Below are positions 1 through 5,836 of a stretch of DNA of 5,871 nt, one piece after another (positions within the stretch are counted from its first letter, which is position 1; each line of letters starts with the position of its first letter). The notes below the pieces were generated by a model. That model was not told the origin of the DNA. It worked only from the letters and a program-made list of their open reading frames with translations, and made no database searches. The position numbers and the translations under genes are program-made. The stretch comes from Bacteroidaceae bacterium (GTDB lineage Bacteria > Bacteroidota > Bacteroidia > Bacteroidales > Bacteroidaceae). The stretch lies in the NCBI GenBank assembly GCA_017466965.1, contig JAFTTD010000156.1:1-5871 (forward strand), in the 5' to 3' direction.

Positions 1-102
1 GGTGGCGCACTTCGTTCGGGGCATGGGGGAGGGTGTTATGCCTGCTTCTTTCTGACAAAAGTGTGGATTGTTGACGGACATTTTTTGTGAAAAAGAGTCT
101 TG
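1..102. other. GC-rich window edge, no assignable gene
   Basis: The first 50 bases are about 62% G+C, clearly richer than the AT-rich DNA that follows. No complete gene fits here. On the minus strand an ATG at 79-81 opens a frame that stays open for 27 codons to the window edge, starting MSVNNPHFCQKEAG. On the plus strand one frame is open from the edge to a stop at 88-90. Neither peptide is recognised. This could be the end of a neighbouring gene, or a GC-rich intergenic repeat downstream of the endonuclease gene. No hairpin plus T-tract terminator for that gene is apparent. Confidence 0.3.
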
Positions 103-657
103 CTATTTGGGCTTACCATATTCGCAACATTCTTCTGCTGCTATATTGATGCATGAATTTTCTTCTGTTATATATTGTTTTGATTGTTTGCTTTCCTTGA
201 AGTTGGTATGTTTGTTCAAGAGTGTTATTTCATCAAGAAAAATTTTGTTTAGTGTTCTGTCCAATCCTTCTAATGTTTGTTTTCTTTTGGTGGGGAGGAG
301 CTGACATTCCCATATAATGATGATGTGCCAGCCGAGTTTGCGTAAAAGTGCACGTTGTTTGGTGTCACGTTCTTTATTCTTTTTTATTTTGTTTTCCCAG
401 TATTCGGTATTGCTTTTAGGGATTACGTAGTGTTTGCATTCTTCGTGTCCGTGCCAAAAGCATCCATTTACGAATATTATGGTTTTGTATTTTTTTAGTA
501 CGATGTCCGGACTTCCTGGCAGACGTTTGTTGTTTATTCTGTATCGGTAGCCATGTGAGAAGAGGTGTTTGCGCACAATAAGTTCAGGCTTCGTGTTTCT
601 GCTACGAATCCTCGACATGCAATAATGCCTTTGTGCCTTTGTCATTCTGTCTGCCAT
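103..657 (-). CDS. vsr: Very short patch repair (Vsr-type) DNA mismatch endonuclease
   Basis: Vsr enzymes nick DNA 5' of the T in T:G mismatches that arise when 5-methylcytosine deaminates, starting very short patch repair. The 184-residue product shows the family signature. It has LPGSPD with the metal-binding Asp51, then NGCFWHGH with Cys66, Phe67, Trp68, His69 and His71, then Cys74, KERD with Asp98, and WEC with Cys118. Cys66, His71, Cys74 and Cys118 match the structural zinc ligands of E. coli Vsr. Met14, Phe67 and Trp68 match its DNA-intercalating wedge. I chose the ATG at 655-657 because it puts Met14, Asp51, Cys66 and His69 at the same numbers as in E. coli Vsr. A TTG nine bases upstream would only add MNA. 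E. coli His64 is Asn here. A tail of roughly 35-40 residues extends past the usual core and contains a CINIAAEECC stretch. No cytosine methyltransferase partner is visible. The family is confident; the cognate methylation site is unknown. Confidence 0.93.
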   Translation of the reverse strand: MADRMTKAQRHYCMSRIRSRNTKPELIVRKHLFSHGYRYRINNKRLPGSPDIVLKKYKTIIFVNGCFWHGHEECKHYVIPKSNTEYWENKIKKNKERDTKQRALLRKLGWHIIIIWECQLLPTKRKQTLEGLDRTLNKIFLDEITLLNKHTNFKESKQSKQYITEENSCINIAAEECCEYGKPK

Positions 658-670
658 AGCGTTCAAAGAA

Positions 671-705
671 TATGGGTGTGCTCATGTTGTTCAGGCACAC
701 CCATA
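671..705 (-). terminator. Hairpin between thioredoxin-like gene and vsr; probable transcript end
   Basis: An 11-bp perfect stem (TATGGGTGTGC at 671-681 with GCACACCCATA at 695-705) encloses a 13-nt loop. It lies about 50 nt past the stop of the thioredoxin-like gene and 13 nt before the vsr ATG. All pairs are Watson-Crick, so it can form in RNA from either strand. On the minus strand no U-tract follows. The only T-run is on the plus side at 714-719. It may therefore be a U-poor terminator or 3'-end stabiliser for the upstream gene, or a 5' structure affecting vsr expression. Confidence 0.5.
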
Positions 706-755
706 ATGAAATGTTTTTTCTTATCTTAAGATATTATTGGTATATGTTTCATGCT

Positions 756-1904
756 TTATTTTCCACCGAGTTTTCCGATAACCATTTCCATCGCTTTGTC
801 AAGGTTGCCTGACAGTGTCATGTTACCGATTTTCTTCAGTGGCTCACGTTTTCCTGAACGGAGGTCAGAAAGACGATTTTCAAGAATCTTCTTCATTTGG
901 TCTTTTAGCTTCTGGTCGTTGCATTTTTCTGCTATAGGAGTGGCGAACTTGCAGAGTTCAAGGTCATTGATGTCAAGATTCTTATTGTTAGCGTATTCGT
1001 TAAGGCTCTTCATGTAAAGATTCCAGTCACCTTTCTTTTCTGCATATGTTATCATGAATGACAAGCGTATCTGATCTTTGTTCTGAACCTTACATTCATC
1101 CATGAGAGCTACATATTCATTGAACTTTGCTTCGTCCATTGTGACTGTTCCGTCTTTCTCTGTTATGAGTGTGCGTGGGTATGTACTCCAAACGTTTTGC
1201 ATTTTCATTCTCACAGGTGTTTCTCCGATAGCTGAAATGAGAGCTTGAGGATTCTTTGCTGTGTATTTGAATGCAGGGTGGAATGGGTTCTGCAAGTGTC
1301 CCATGAATACCATGCGAAGTGTTGAGTCTGACGCAAATGTCTCAGCCTTGCCGTCGAGCAGTGCTTCTGCTACAAGGTTGCACTGGTCGCGTTTGTATGC
1401 TGCTCTAAGTGTTTGCAGATATTCAAGAAGGAACTTTTGGTCTCTCTCTCCGTTAGCAAATCTTTCGTCCATTGCAGATGAACCATTATCTTTGCTGTTG
1501 TCCTTCACGTTCTGTATGAATTTCTTAGCGTCGCTACCTCCTAACCAACGTCCAACTTCCTTGCCGTCACCGTTGAAGATGATGAATGTAGGGAACGCTG
1601 ACACACCGAATTTCTTCATGAGTTCAGGACCTTCGCCTTTTTCCATGTCTATCTTTATGCTGACATACGAAGGGTTCATGAATTTTCCAACTTCTTCTGT
1701 TGGAAACACATTGCGTGTCATCATTTTGCATGGACCGCACCATGAAGTGTAGCAGTCAAGGAATACGAGTTTTCCTTCTTTCTTTGCTTTATCTACTGCT
1801 TCCTGGAATTTAGAGCCTTCTGGCATAAACTCAATACCTTGCGCAGATGCTCCGAGCGCAAAAAAGCTCATAAGGAACATTGCGATAAAAAATTTTACTT
1901 TCAT
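756..1904 (-). CDS. Exported thioredoxin-fold protein with long C-terminal extension
   Basis: This is a probable periplasmic thiol-disulfide oxidoreductase of 382 residues. Residues 1-21 form a signal peptide with a cleavage-like ASA-Q site. It has no lipobox, and no other membrane segment is seen. Residues about 27-137 are a thioredoxin-like domain of the Thioredoxin_7/thiol-disulfide interchange kind. This domain carries the redox motif WCGPCK (Cys56, Cys59), an extra Cys51, the IKIDMEKGEG segment and the cis-proline loop AFPTF (Pro105). The remaining 240 residues are hydrophilic, probably mostly helical, and match no domain I recognise; they contain several isolated cysteines. Two-domain proteins of this form are common in Bacteroidales, but substrates are generally unknown. 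It lies 87 nt downstream of the large secreted protein gene on the same strand, with a hairpin in the gap. I see no Bacteroidetes-type promoter directly upstream, so read-through from that gene is possible. The fold is confident; the role is not. Confidence 0.88.
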   Translation of the reverse strand: MKVKFFIAMFLMSFFALGASAQGIEFMPEGSKFQEAVDKAKKEGKLVFLDCYTSWCGPCKMMTRNVFPTEEVGKFMNPSYVSIKIDMEKGEGPELMKKFGVSAFPTFIIFNGDGKEVGRWLGGSDAKKFIQNVKDNSKDNGSSAMDERFANGERDQKFLLEYLQTLRAAYKRDQCNLVAEALLDGKAETFASDSTLRMVFMGHLQNPFHPAFKYTAKNPQALISAIGETPVRMKMQNVWSTYPRTLITEKDGTVTMDEAKFNEYVALMDECKVQNKDQIRLSFMITYAEKKGDWNLYMKSLNEYANNKNLDINDLELCKFATPIAEKCNDQKLKDQMKKILENRLSDLRSGKREPLKKIGNMTLSGNLDKAMEMVIGKLGGK

Positions 1905-1938
1905 AGCTATAACTGTTTTATTTATGTTTTGTATTGTA

Positions 1939-1964
1939 GGGCTGTGTCAAGATTGGCACAGCCC
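1939..1964 (-). terminator. Hairpin between secreted-protein gene and thioredoxin-like gene
   Basis: Arms GGGCTGTGTCA (1939-1949) and TGGCACAGCCC (1954-1964) form an 11-bp stem with a 4-nt loop. The one non-canonical pair is T1947/G1956. That is a G-U wobble in plus-strand RNA but an A/C mismatch in minus-strand RNA. It starts about 27 nt past the stop of the secreted-protein gene. GC-rich GGGCTGTG/CACAGCCC hairpins without a strong U-tract are typical at gene ends in Bacteroidales. A terminator or attenuating 3' end is the likeliest role. Confidence 0.55.
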
Positions 1965-1991
1965 CATTAGTGTTTGTTGTTCTGTAACTGA

Positions 1992-3719
1992 TTATCTGAA
2001 ATATTGTTTTACGGTCTTGGTGCTGCCATCTGCATACTTCTTCACAATGATGTTAACGCCTCTCTGAGGAGTTTCAAACTTGATTCCGTTCAATGAATAG
2101 TATGCTTCAGATACAGGTTCTCCTGCTACGACATCTTCGATAGCGTCAGCCTCACTAATAATAGTCTTTATGTTCAAAGTGTAGTACTTGTCGCCAAATA
2201 CGATGTAGAATGTAACGTTATATTCCTTGTTCTCTTCAAGGTAGAATTGTCCCATTGTAAGTGAAGTAAGGTCAAATGCAACTTCAACATAGTATGCCAT
2301 GTCTGCGCCTGCACCGTTCCAAGTTGACACTTCGCTGTTTTCGTTGAGCCAGTATCCCTTTCCGTATGCGCTTGCTGCAGTGTTAGGTCTTACAAGATTG
2401 CCTTCTGTGTCATACATGAGAACTTCTGCTTCGTCTTCCTCTGTCATGCCAAGAAGTTCCATGATAGCCTTTGCATCAAGTTCAGCAACAGATGTGTTGT
2501 ATTCGTTAAGAAGAGGAGCGTTTATTGTGATGTCCTGCTTGCCAACTTCTGTAAATGAGTCAAGGTTGTTCTTTGGAGCTTCTGTAAATGTGATGTTGAA
2601 GTCAAGATATGCAGTGTCTGTTTCTGTTGTGAATGCAAATGAAGCAGTAAACTTTGTTCCTTCTGCTGGTTCGTTGATAGGGTTTGTATATACTCTAACA
2701 AGGTCGTTTCCAGCCCATAAATCAACAGCGATATATTGGTCTGCAATAGCTTCAACGAAATATCCGTTAATATCTCTCCATCCTTGCATAGTGCTTTCCA
2801 GGAATGTTCCATCAGGGTTTACACCATGTCCTTTAGTGTTGCGTAAAGGTTGTCCGAGGAATGAAAGAACAGGACTCATGTCGATAGTCATTTCTGTCAA
2901 TTGTGCGCCAAGATTTGCCTGACGTTCAATTTCAATAGGGAATCTCATAGAGTGAACAGCAGCATATTCTTCTATAATCCATATTCCGTTAGGGTTGTCA
3001 GCTGCTTTGTCGCCATAGCATGGCTCGTCTTCAAGCATGTCATCTGTAGCAACATAACCTTTGCTGCCTTTGATAAGGTATCTAAGGTTTTGGTTAGTTT
3101 TGTCGTCGCTCAGGTTCTTGCATTCAATTGTCCATGCTTCTTTCTTTGCAGGATCATTGGTCATTGTCCAGTTATTTGTTCCAGCATATCCTGCATAGTG
3201 TCCTTCTGCATCCTTGATGTAGAATTTGTTTTCACCTGCACTCTCAAAATAAATCTGAGACTCAACAACGATTGTCATTCCGTCCTTCAATGAAATCTGA
3301 AGGTCAGATCCATCCTGTGTGATAGTGTATGCCTGTGAGTAGTTAGGTTCAATAACAGGGTAATTGATTAATTTGTTGTAAGCAGCTTCCATCTGTTCAA
3401 TAATGGCATTTACCTGCTCAACAGTTGTTGCTGGTTTAATTTGCAAGCTCAAAGAGAAACCAGTCTGAATTGCCTCAGAAAGAGCTGTTTCTGGTCTTTG
3501 GAATACTTTCATACCGATGCTTCCGTTCATCAGACCCTCTGTACAAGCATCGTTAATCTTTGTAAACCAACCGTTTGCTTCTTCCTTTGCAGCATTAAGA
3601 GCTTCGTCTTCTGTTTGAACATTTGCGTTAGCTGCTACGATGAATGTCAATAGAATAACAGCCAAAATGCGATTCACGCTCATTGCGTAATTTTGAAAAT
3701 TAGAGTAAAATTTTTTCAT
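1992..3719 (-). CDS. Large exported multidomain protein of unknown function with C-terminal sorting-like module
   Basis: Not recognised as a named gene; 575 residues. I chose the ATG at 3717-3719 because it gives MKK and a strong signal peptide (hydrophobic core ILAVILLTFIVAANA, ending near residue 32), and because a promoter-like box lies upstream. An ATG at 3681-3683 is the main alternative. A TTG at 3750-3752 falls inside the promoter box. After the signal peptide there is a helical FIVAR-like segment (about 36-119), with TTVEQVNAIIEQMEAAYNKL near its end. Next is a beta-rich region (about 128-252) with YIKDAEGHYAGYAG and YLIKGSKGYVATDD, loosely like a carbohydrate-binding trefoil or lectin-type fold. 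Two related beta-rich units follow (about 259-380 and 396-520), similar to the repeated DUF4859-type domain as I recall it. The C-terminus (about 540-575), YYSLNGIK then PQRGVNIIVKK, resembles the short C-terminal modules of secreted Prevotella and Bacteroides proteins. An extracellular or surface protein is likely. Carbohydrate binding is only a guess, and no catalytic motif is seen. Confidence 0.85.
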   Translation of the reverse strand: MKKFYSNFQNYAMSVNRILAVILLTFIVAANANVQTEDEALNAAKEEANGWFTKINDACTEGLMNGSIGMKVFQRPETALSEAIQTGFSLSLQIKPATTVEQVNAIIEQMEAAYNKLINYPVIEPNYSQAYTITQDGSDLQISLKDGMTIVVESQIYFESAGENKFYIKDAEGHYAGYAGTNNWTMTNDPAKKEAWTIECKNLSDDKTNQNLRYLIKGSKGYVATDDMLEDEPCYGDKAADNPNGIWIIEEYAAVHSMRFPIEIERQANLGAQLTEMTIDMSPVLSFLGQPLRNTKGHGVNPDGTFLESTMQGWRDINGYFVEAIADQYIAVDLWAGNDLVRVYTNPINEPAEGTKFTASFAFTTETDTAYLDFNITFTEAPKNNLDSFTEVGKQDITINAPLLNEYNTSVAELDAKAIMELLGMTEEDEAEVLMYDTEGNLVRPNTAASAYGKGYWLNENSEVSTWNGAGADMAYYVEVAFDLTSLTMGQFYLEENKEYNVTFYIVFGDKYYTLNIKTIISEADAIEDVVAGEPVSEAYYSLNGIKFETPQRGVNIIVKKYADGSTKTVKQYFR

Positions 3720-3748
3720 GTGATAATTTTTTAAATTATTAAAATCAT

Positions 3749-3779
3749 GCAAATGTACTTATTTTTGTTATAATGTAAA
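3749..3779 (-). promoter_or_regulatory. Candidate Bacteroidetes promoter for the secreted-protein gene
   Basis: On the minus strand TACATTTGC (3757-3749) matches the Bacteroidetes -7 consensus TAnnTTTGY exactly. A weaker TTTA (3779-3776) lies 18 nt upstream where the TTTG -33 element is expected. Transcription would start a few bases inside 3749, leaving a leader of roughly 20-30 nt before the ATG at 3719. This supports that start and argues against the TTG at 3752. The -33 match is imperfect and the DNA is very AT-rich. Confidence 0.55.
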
Positions 3780-3802
3780 TAACTGAATCAGTATTTTTAT
3801 AG

Positions 3803-3844
3803 TAATATTAATAAATTAATAAATAATATTAATAAATTAATAAA
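3803..3844. repeat. 21-bp tandem duplication, two exact copies
   Basis: Positions 3803-3823 and 3824-3844 are identical, consisting only of A and T, beginning TAATATTAAT. The copies are directly adjacent, and a third copy does not continue. It lies upstream of both divergent genes. It may be polymerase slippage in AT-rich DNA, or a bent or easily melted element; function is unknown. Confidence 0.85.
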
Positions 3845-3975
3845 ATAGTAATGAAAAATGCATTTATCAGTATTAATAATGCGCTTTTATGTTGAGTGCG
3901 CAAAATAATTCATAACAAATAATAGAATAACATATTAAGTGTTGATTTTTTAATAATTGCATTTGAATATATTTA

Positions 3976-4005
3976 TTGGTTTGCTTGTAAATAAAAATAG
4001 TTTTG
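3976..4005 (+). promoter_or_regulatory. Candidate distal promoter of the acyl-CoA synthetase gene
   Basis: TTG (3976-3978) is followed after exactly 19 nt by TAGTTTTG (3998-4005), matching the Bacteroidetes TTTG / TAnnTTTG architecture. A start near 4010 would give a leader of about 165 nt containing both copies of the 22-bp repeat. A chance match is possible in such AT-rich DNA. Confidence 0.4.
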
Positions 4006-4026
4006 TTTGATAGAATGCATGCTTAA

Positions 4027-4048
4027 ACACATTTTTTAAGTTTTTGTG
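4027..4048 (+). repeat. 22-bp direct repeat, copy 1 (candidate operator)
   Basis: Identical over 22 bases to 4070-4091. The copy begins ACACATTTTTTAAG and ends TGTG, so it has short outer dyad arms CACA/TGTG around an A/T-rich core. It lies just downstream of the distal promoter candidate. The two copies are 43 bp apart start to start, about four helical turns. Confidence 0.8.
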
Positions 4049-4069
4049 CAAGATTTTCGGTCAAATAAT

Positions 4070-4091
4070 ACACATTTTTTAAGTTTTTGTG
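4070..4091 (+). repeat. 22-bp direct repeat, copy 2, abutting the -33 element
   Basis: Second exact copy of the 22-bp element. Its last base directly precedes the TTG of the proximal promoter (4092-4094). A protein bound here would be placed to contact or block RNA polymerase, so a transcription-factor site is a reasonable inference. The regulator is unknown. Confidence 0.8.
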
Positions 4092-4121
4092 TTGTTTAAT
4101 AAAATCTTTTTCATAAATTTG
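4092..4121 (+). promoter_or_regulatory. Candidate proximal promoter of the acyl-CoA synthetase gene
   Basis: TTG (4092-4094), a 19-nt spacer and TAAATTTGC (4114-4122) fit the Bacteroidetes primary sigma consensus TTTG / TAnnTTTGY, with one mismatch in the four-base -33 box. Transcription would start around 4127, giving a leader of about 48 nt before the ATG at 4175. No Shine-Dalgarno lies at useful distance, as usual in this phylum; the AAGGAA at 4144-4149 is too far from the start. Confidence 0.65.
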
Positions 4122-4174
4122 CGCACAAATTTGAAAAATGCGCAAGGAATAATAATCCAAAACAATATATTTTT

Positions 4175-5833
4175 ATGGCAATGGGACATGACTATATTCA
4201 GAAGGAAACTTCGATTCTGAAAATCGTAGAGAATGTTATCAAAAGGAATTGGGATAATAACTCAATGTCTGATTATGGTACTTCTGTGGATTATAAGTAT
4301 GGCGATGTGGCAGAAATGATTGTGTTTCTGCATGGCGTTTATGAAGCTGCAGGCATCAAGCCTGGTGATAAAATTGCTATTTGTGAAAAGAACTGTAGCA
4401 ATTGGTGTGTGGCATTCCTTTCTATTGTTACATACGGAGCTGTTGCTGTACCTATCCTTTATGATTTCAATGGTGAGCAGATTGATAATATCATCGCACA
4501 TTCAGAGTCAAAACTTCTTCTGTGCGGCAAGGCTACAAAGGAAAGACTTACTCAGACAGATGCTGACATTATGATTGATATTGCAGTATGGAACTCTTTT
4601 GACGGCAAAGATTCTGTCATCGGCAAAATTTTTGCGGCTGCCGAGGCGGCATTCAACAAGAAGTATCCTTACGGTGTTAAGCCTGAGCACATTGAGTTCC
4701 GCAGAGAAGATCCGGAATCACTTGCATTGTTGAGCTATACATCTGGTTCTACAGGAAACTCTAAGGGTGTAATGCTTCCATACCGTTCGTTGTGGTCAAA
4801 TGTTCTTTTTGCTGACGAAAAGCTTTATATGCCGGAAGGTTCAAGAATTCTTTCACTTCTTCCGCTGGCGCACATGTATGGTTTCTCATTCGAGTTTTTA
4901 TATGAGTTCTGTATAGGCTGCCACCTTAATTTCCTTACACGCGTGCCAAGCCCTGCTGTCATCATGGGTGCTTTGGCTTCAGTACGTCCTAATGTGATTA
5001 TTGCTGTTCCGCTTATTATAGAGAAAGTGGTTAGAGGCAAGGTGTTCCCTTTGCTCAAGAAGAAGAGCATGTCTATTCTGCTTAAGATTCCAGGAATAAA
5101 CAATATTATATATAATAGTATCAGGAAGAAACTTTATACTGCTTTTGGTGGTGCACATTATGAAATAGTTGTTGGTGGTGCTGCTTTCAGCCAGGATGTC
5201 GAAGCGTTCCTCAGACGTATAAAGTATCCATATACCGTAGGTTATGGAATGACAGAAGCCGCACCTCTTATGGCCTACGAGGGATGGCAGAAATTTATCC
5301 CTAAATCGTGTGGAAAGGCTATAGATTTTGTAAAGGTGAGAATTGACTCTGAAGACCCTTACAATATTGTAGGAGAGATTCAGGCCAAAGGTGTGAATAT
5401 CATGAGCGGCTACTATAAAAATGAGGAGGCAACAAAGGCTGCCTTCACAGAGGATGGCTGGATGAACACCGGAGACCTCGGACTTATGGACAAAGAGGGC
5501 AACATATTCATAAAGGGACGCAGCAAAAATATGATTCTCTCCCCTAACGGACAGAATATCTATCCTGAAGAGATTGAGGCGGTAATCAACAACCAGCCAT
5601 ATATTGTGGAATCAATCGTGGTTTCCCGCGGTGCTGCTCTTGTAGGATTGGTTTATATGGACTCTGAAAAGATTGCACAGGAGGGAATAAATACAGAAGA
5701 GTACAGCAAGAGTCTCATCAAAGAGGTAAATGCCAAAATGCCTGCATACAGCAAGATATCTGCAATAGAAATCGCAGAGACACCTTTAGAGAAGACTCCT
5801 AAAATGAGTATCAAGAGATTCCTCTACAGTTAG
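4175..5833 (+). CDS. Long-chain fatty acid-CoA ligase / AMP-dependent synthetase
   Basis: This is an ANL-superfamily adenylating enzyme of 552 residues, probably activating fatty acids to acyl-AMP and then acyl-CoA in the cytoplasm. The family motifs occur in order. They are the P-loop SYTSGSTGNSKGV (187-199), LPLAHMYG (229-236), VVGGAAF (332-338), YGMTE (357-361), GEIQAKG (400-406), TGD (432-434, Asp434 for ribose), and KGRSKNMILSPNGQNIYPEE near 447-466 at the domain hinge. The C-terminal segment is EKTPKMSIKRFLY (539-551). The hydrophobic and basic segment 286-325 before VVGG is typical of FAA1/long-chain enzymes. The length is usual for the Bacteroidetes form, which is shorter than the roughly 600-residue type. 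An acyl-ACP synthetase or another carboxylate substrate cannot be excluded. The ATG at 4175 gives MAMGHDYIQ; a second ATG at 4181 is equally possible. Two tandem promoter candidates and a repeated element lie upstream. No terminator follows the stop, and a possible next gene starts 3 nt later. Confidence 0.93.
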   Translation: MAMGHDYIQKETSILKIVENVIKRNWDNNSMSDYGTSVDYKYGDVAEMIVFLHGVYEAAGIKPGDKIAICEKNCSNWCVAFLSIVTYGAVAVPILYDFNGEQIDNIIAHSESKLLLCGKATKERLTQTDADIMIDIAVWNSFDGKDSVIGKIFAAAEAAFNKKYPYGVKPEHIEFRREDPESLALLSYTSGSTGNSKGVMLPYRSLWSNVLFADEKLYMPEGSRILSLLPLAHMYGFSFEFLYEFCIGCHLNFLTRVPSPAVIMGALASVRPNVIIAVPLIIEKVVRGKVFPLLKKKSMSILLKIPGINNIIYNSIRKKLYTAFGGAHYEIVVGGAAFSQDVEAFLRRIKYPYTVGYGMTEAAPLMAYEGWQKFIPKSCGKAIDFVKVRIDSEDPYNIVGEIQAKGVNIMSGYYKNEEATKAAFTEDGWMNTGDLGLMDKEGNIFIKGRSKNMILSPNGQNIYPEEIEAVINNQPYIVESIVVSRGAALVGLVYMDSEKIAQEGINTEEYSKSLIKEVNAKMPAYSKISAIEIAETPLEKTPKMSIKRFLYS

Positions 5834-5836
5834 TCC

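Larger units (their letters stand above)
3720..4174. other. Divergent AT-rich control region
   Basis: This 455-bp stretch separates the divergently transcribed secreted-protein and acyl-CoA synthetase genes. It has no credible coding frame. It holds a minus-strand -7-like box near 3749-3757, a 21-bp tandem duplication at 3803-3844, two plus-strand promoter candidates (3976-4005 and 4092-4121) and a pair of exact 22-bp direct repeats (4027-4048 and 4070-4091). TGCGCA, a short palindrome, occurs at 3897, 4120 and 4139. No tRNA or other RNA gene is seen. Confidence 0.8.

Noticed and set aside
658..666. Upstream TTG start for vsr adding three residues
   Set aside because: The ATG at 655-657 aligns residue numbers with E. 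coli Vsr (Met14, Asp51, Cys66, His69) and needs no rare start codon.
664..672. TATTCTTTG on the minus strand as a -7 box for vsr
   Set aside because: It has three bases instead of two between TA and TTTG, and transcription would begin at or inside the start codon.
722..733. Perfect 12-bp palindrome TATCTTAAGATA between vsr and the thioredoxin-like gene
   Set aside because: A palindrome of this length is expected about once by chance in a window this size, and there is no second copy or promoter beside it.
1261..1752. A 163-codon open frame on the plus strand
   Set aside because: It is antisense to the thioredoxin-like gene, covering its CXXC region. The peptide has no family features.
1923..1955. 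TTGACA on the minus strand upstream of the thioredoxin-like gene, resembling an E. coli -35 element
   Set aside because: It is part of the hairpin arm, no matching -10 lies at the right distance, and Bacteroidetes promoters use a different consensus.
2299..2922. A 207-codon open frame on the plus strand
   Set aside because: It lies wholly antisense to the secreted-protein gene, has no promoter and no recognisable features, and the minus-strand frame has clear signal-peptide and domain structure. It is a codon-usage shadow.
3720..3752. Upstream TTG start for the secreted protein adding eleven residues
   Set aside because: It overlaps the candidate -7 box and places non-signal residues before the MKK start.
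3880..3902. Small inverted repeat TGCGC...GCGCA
   Set aside because: The stem is only five base pairs with a 13-nt loop and no supporting context, so it is too weak to annotate.
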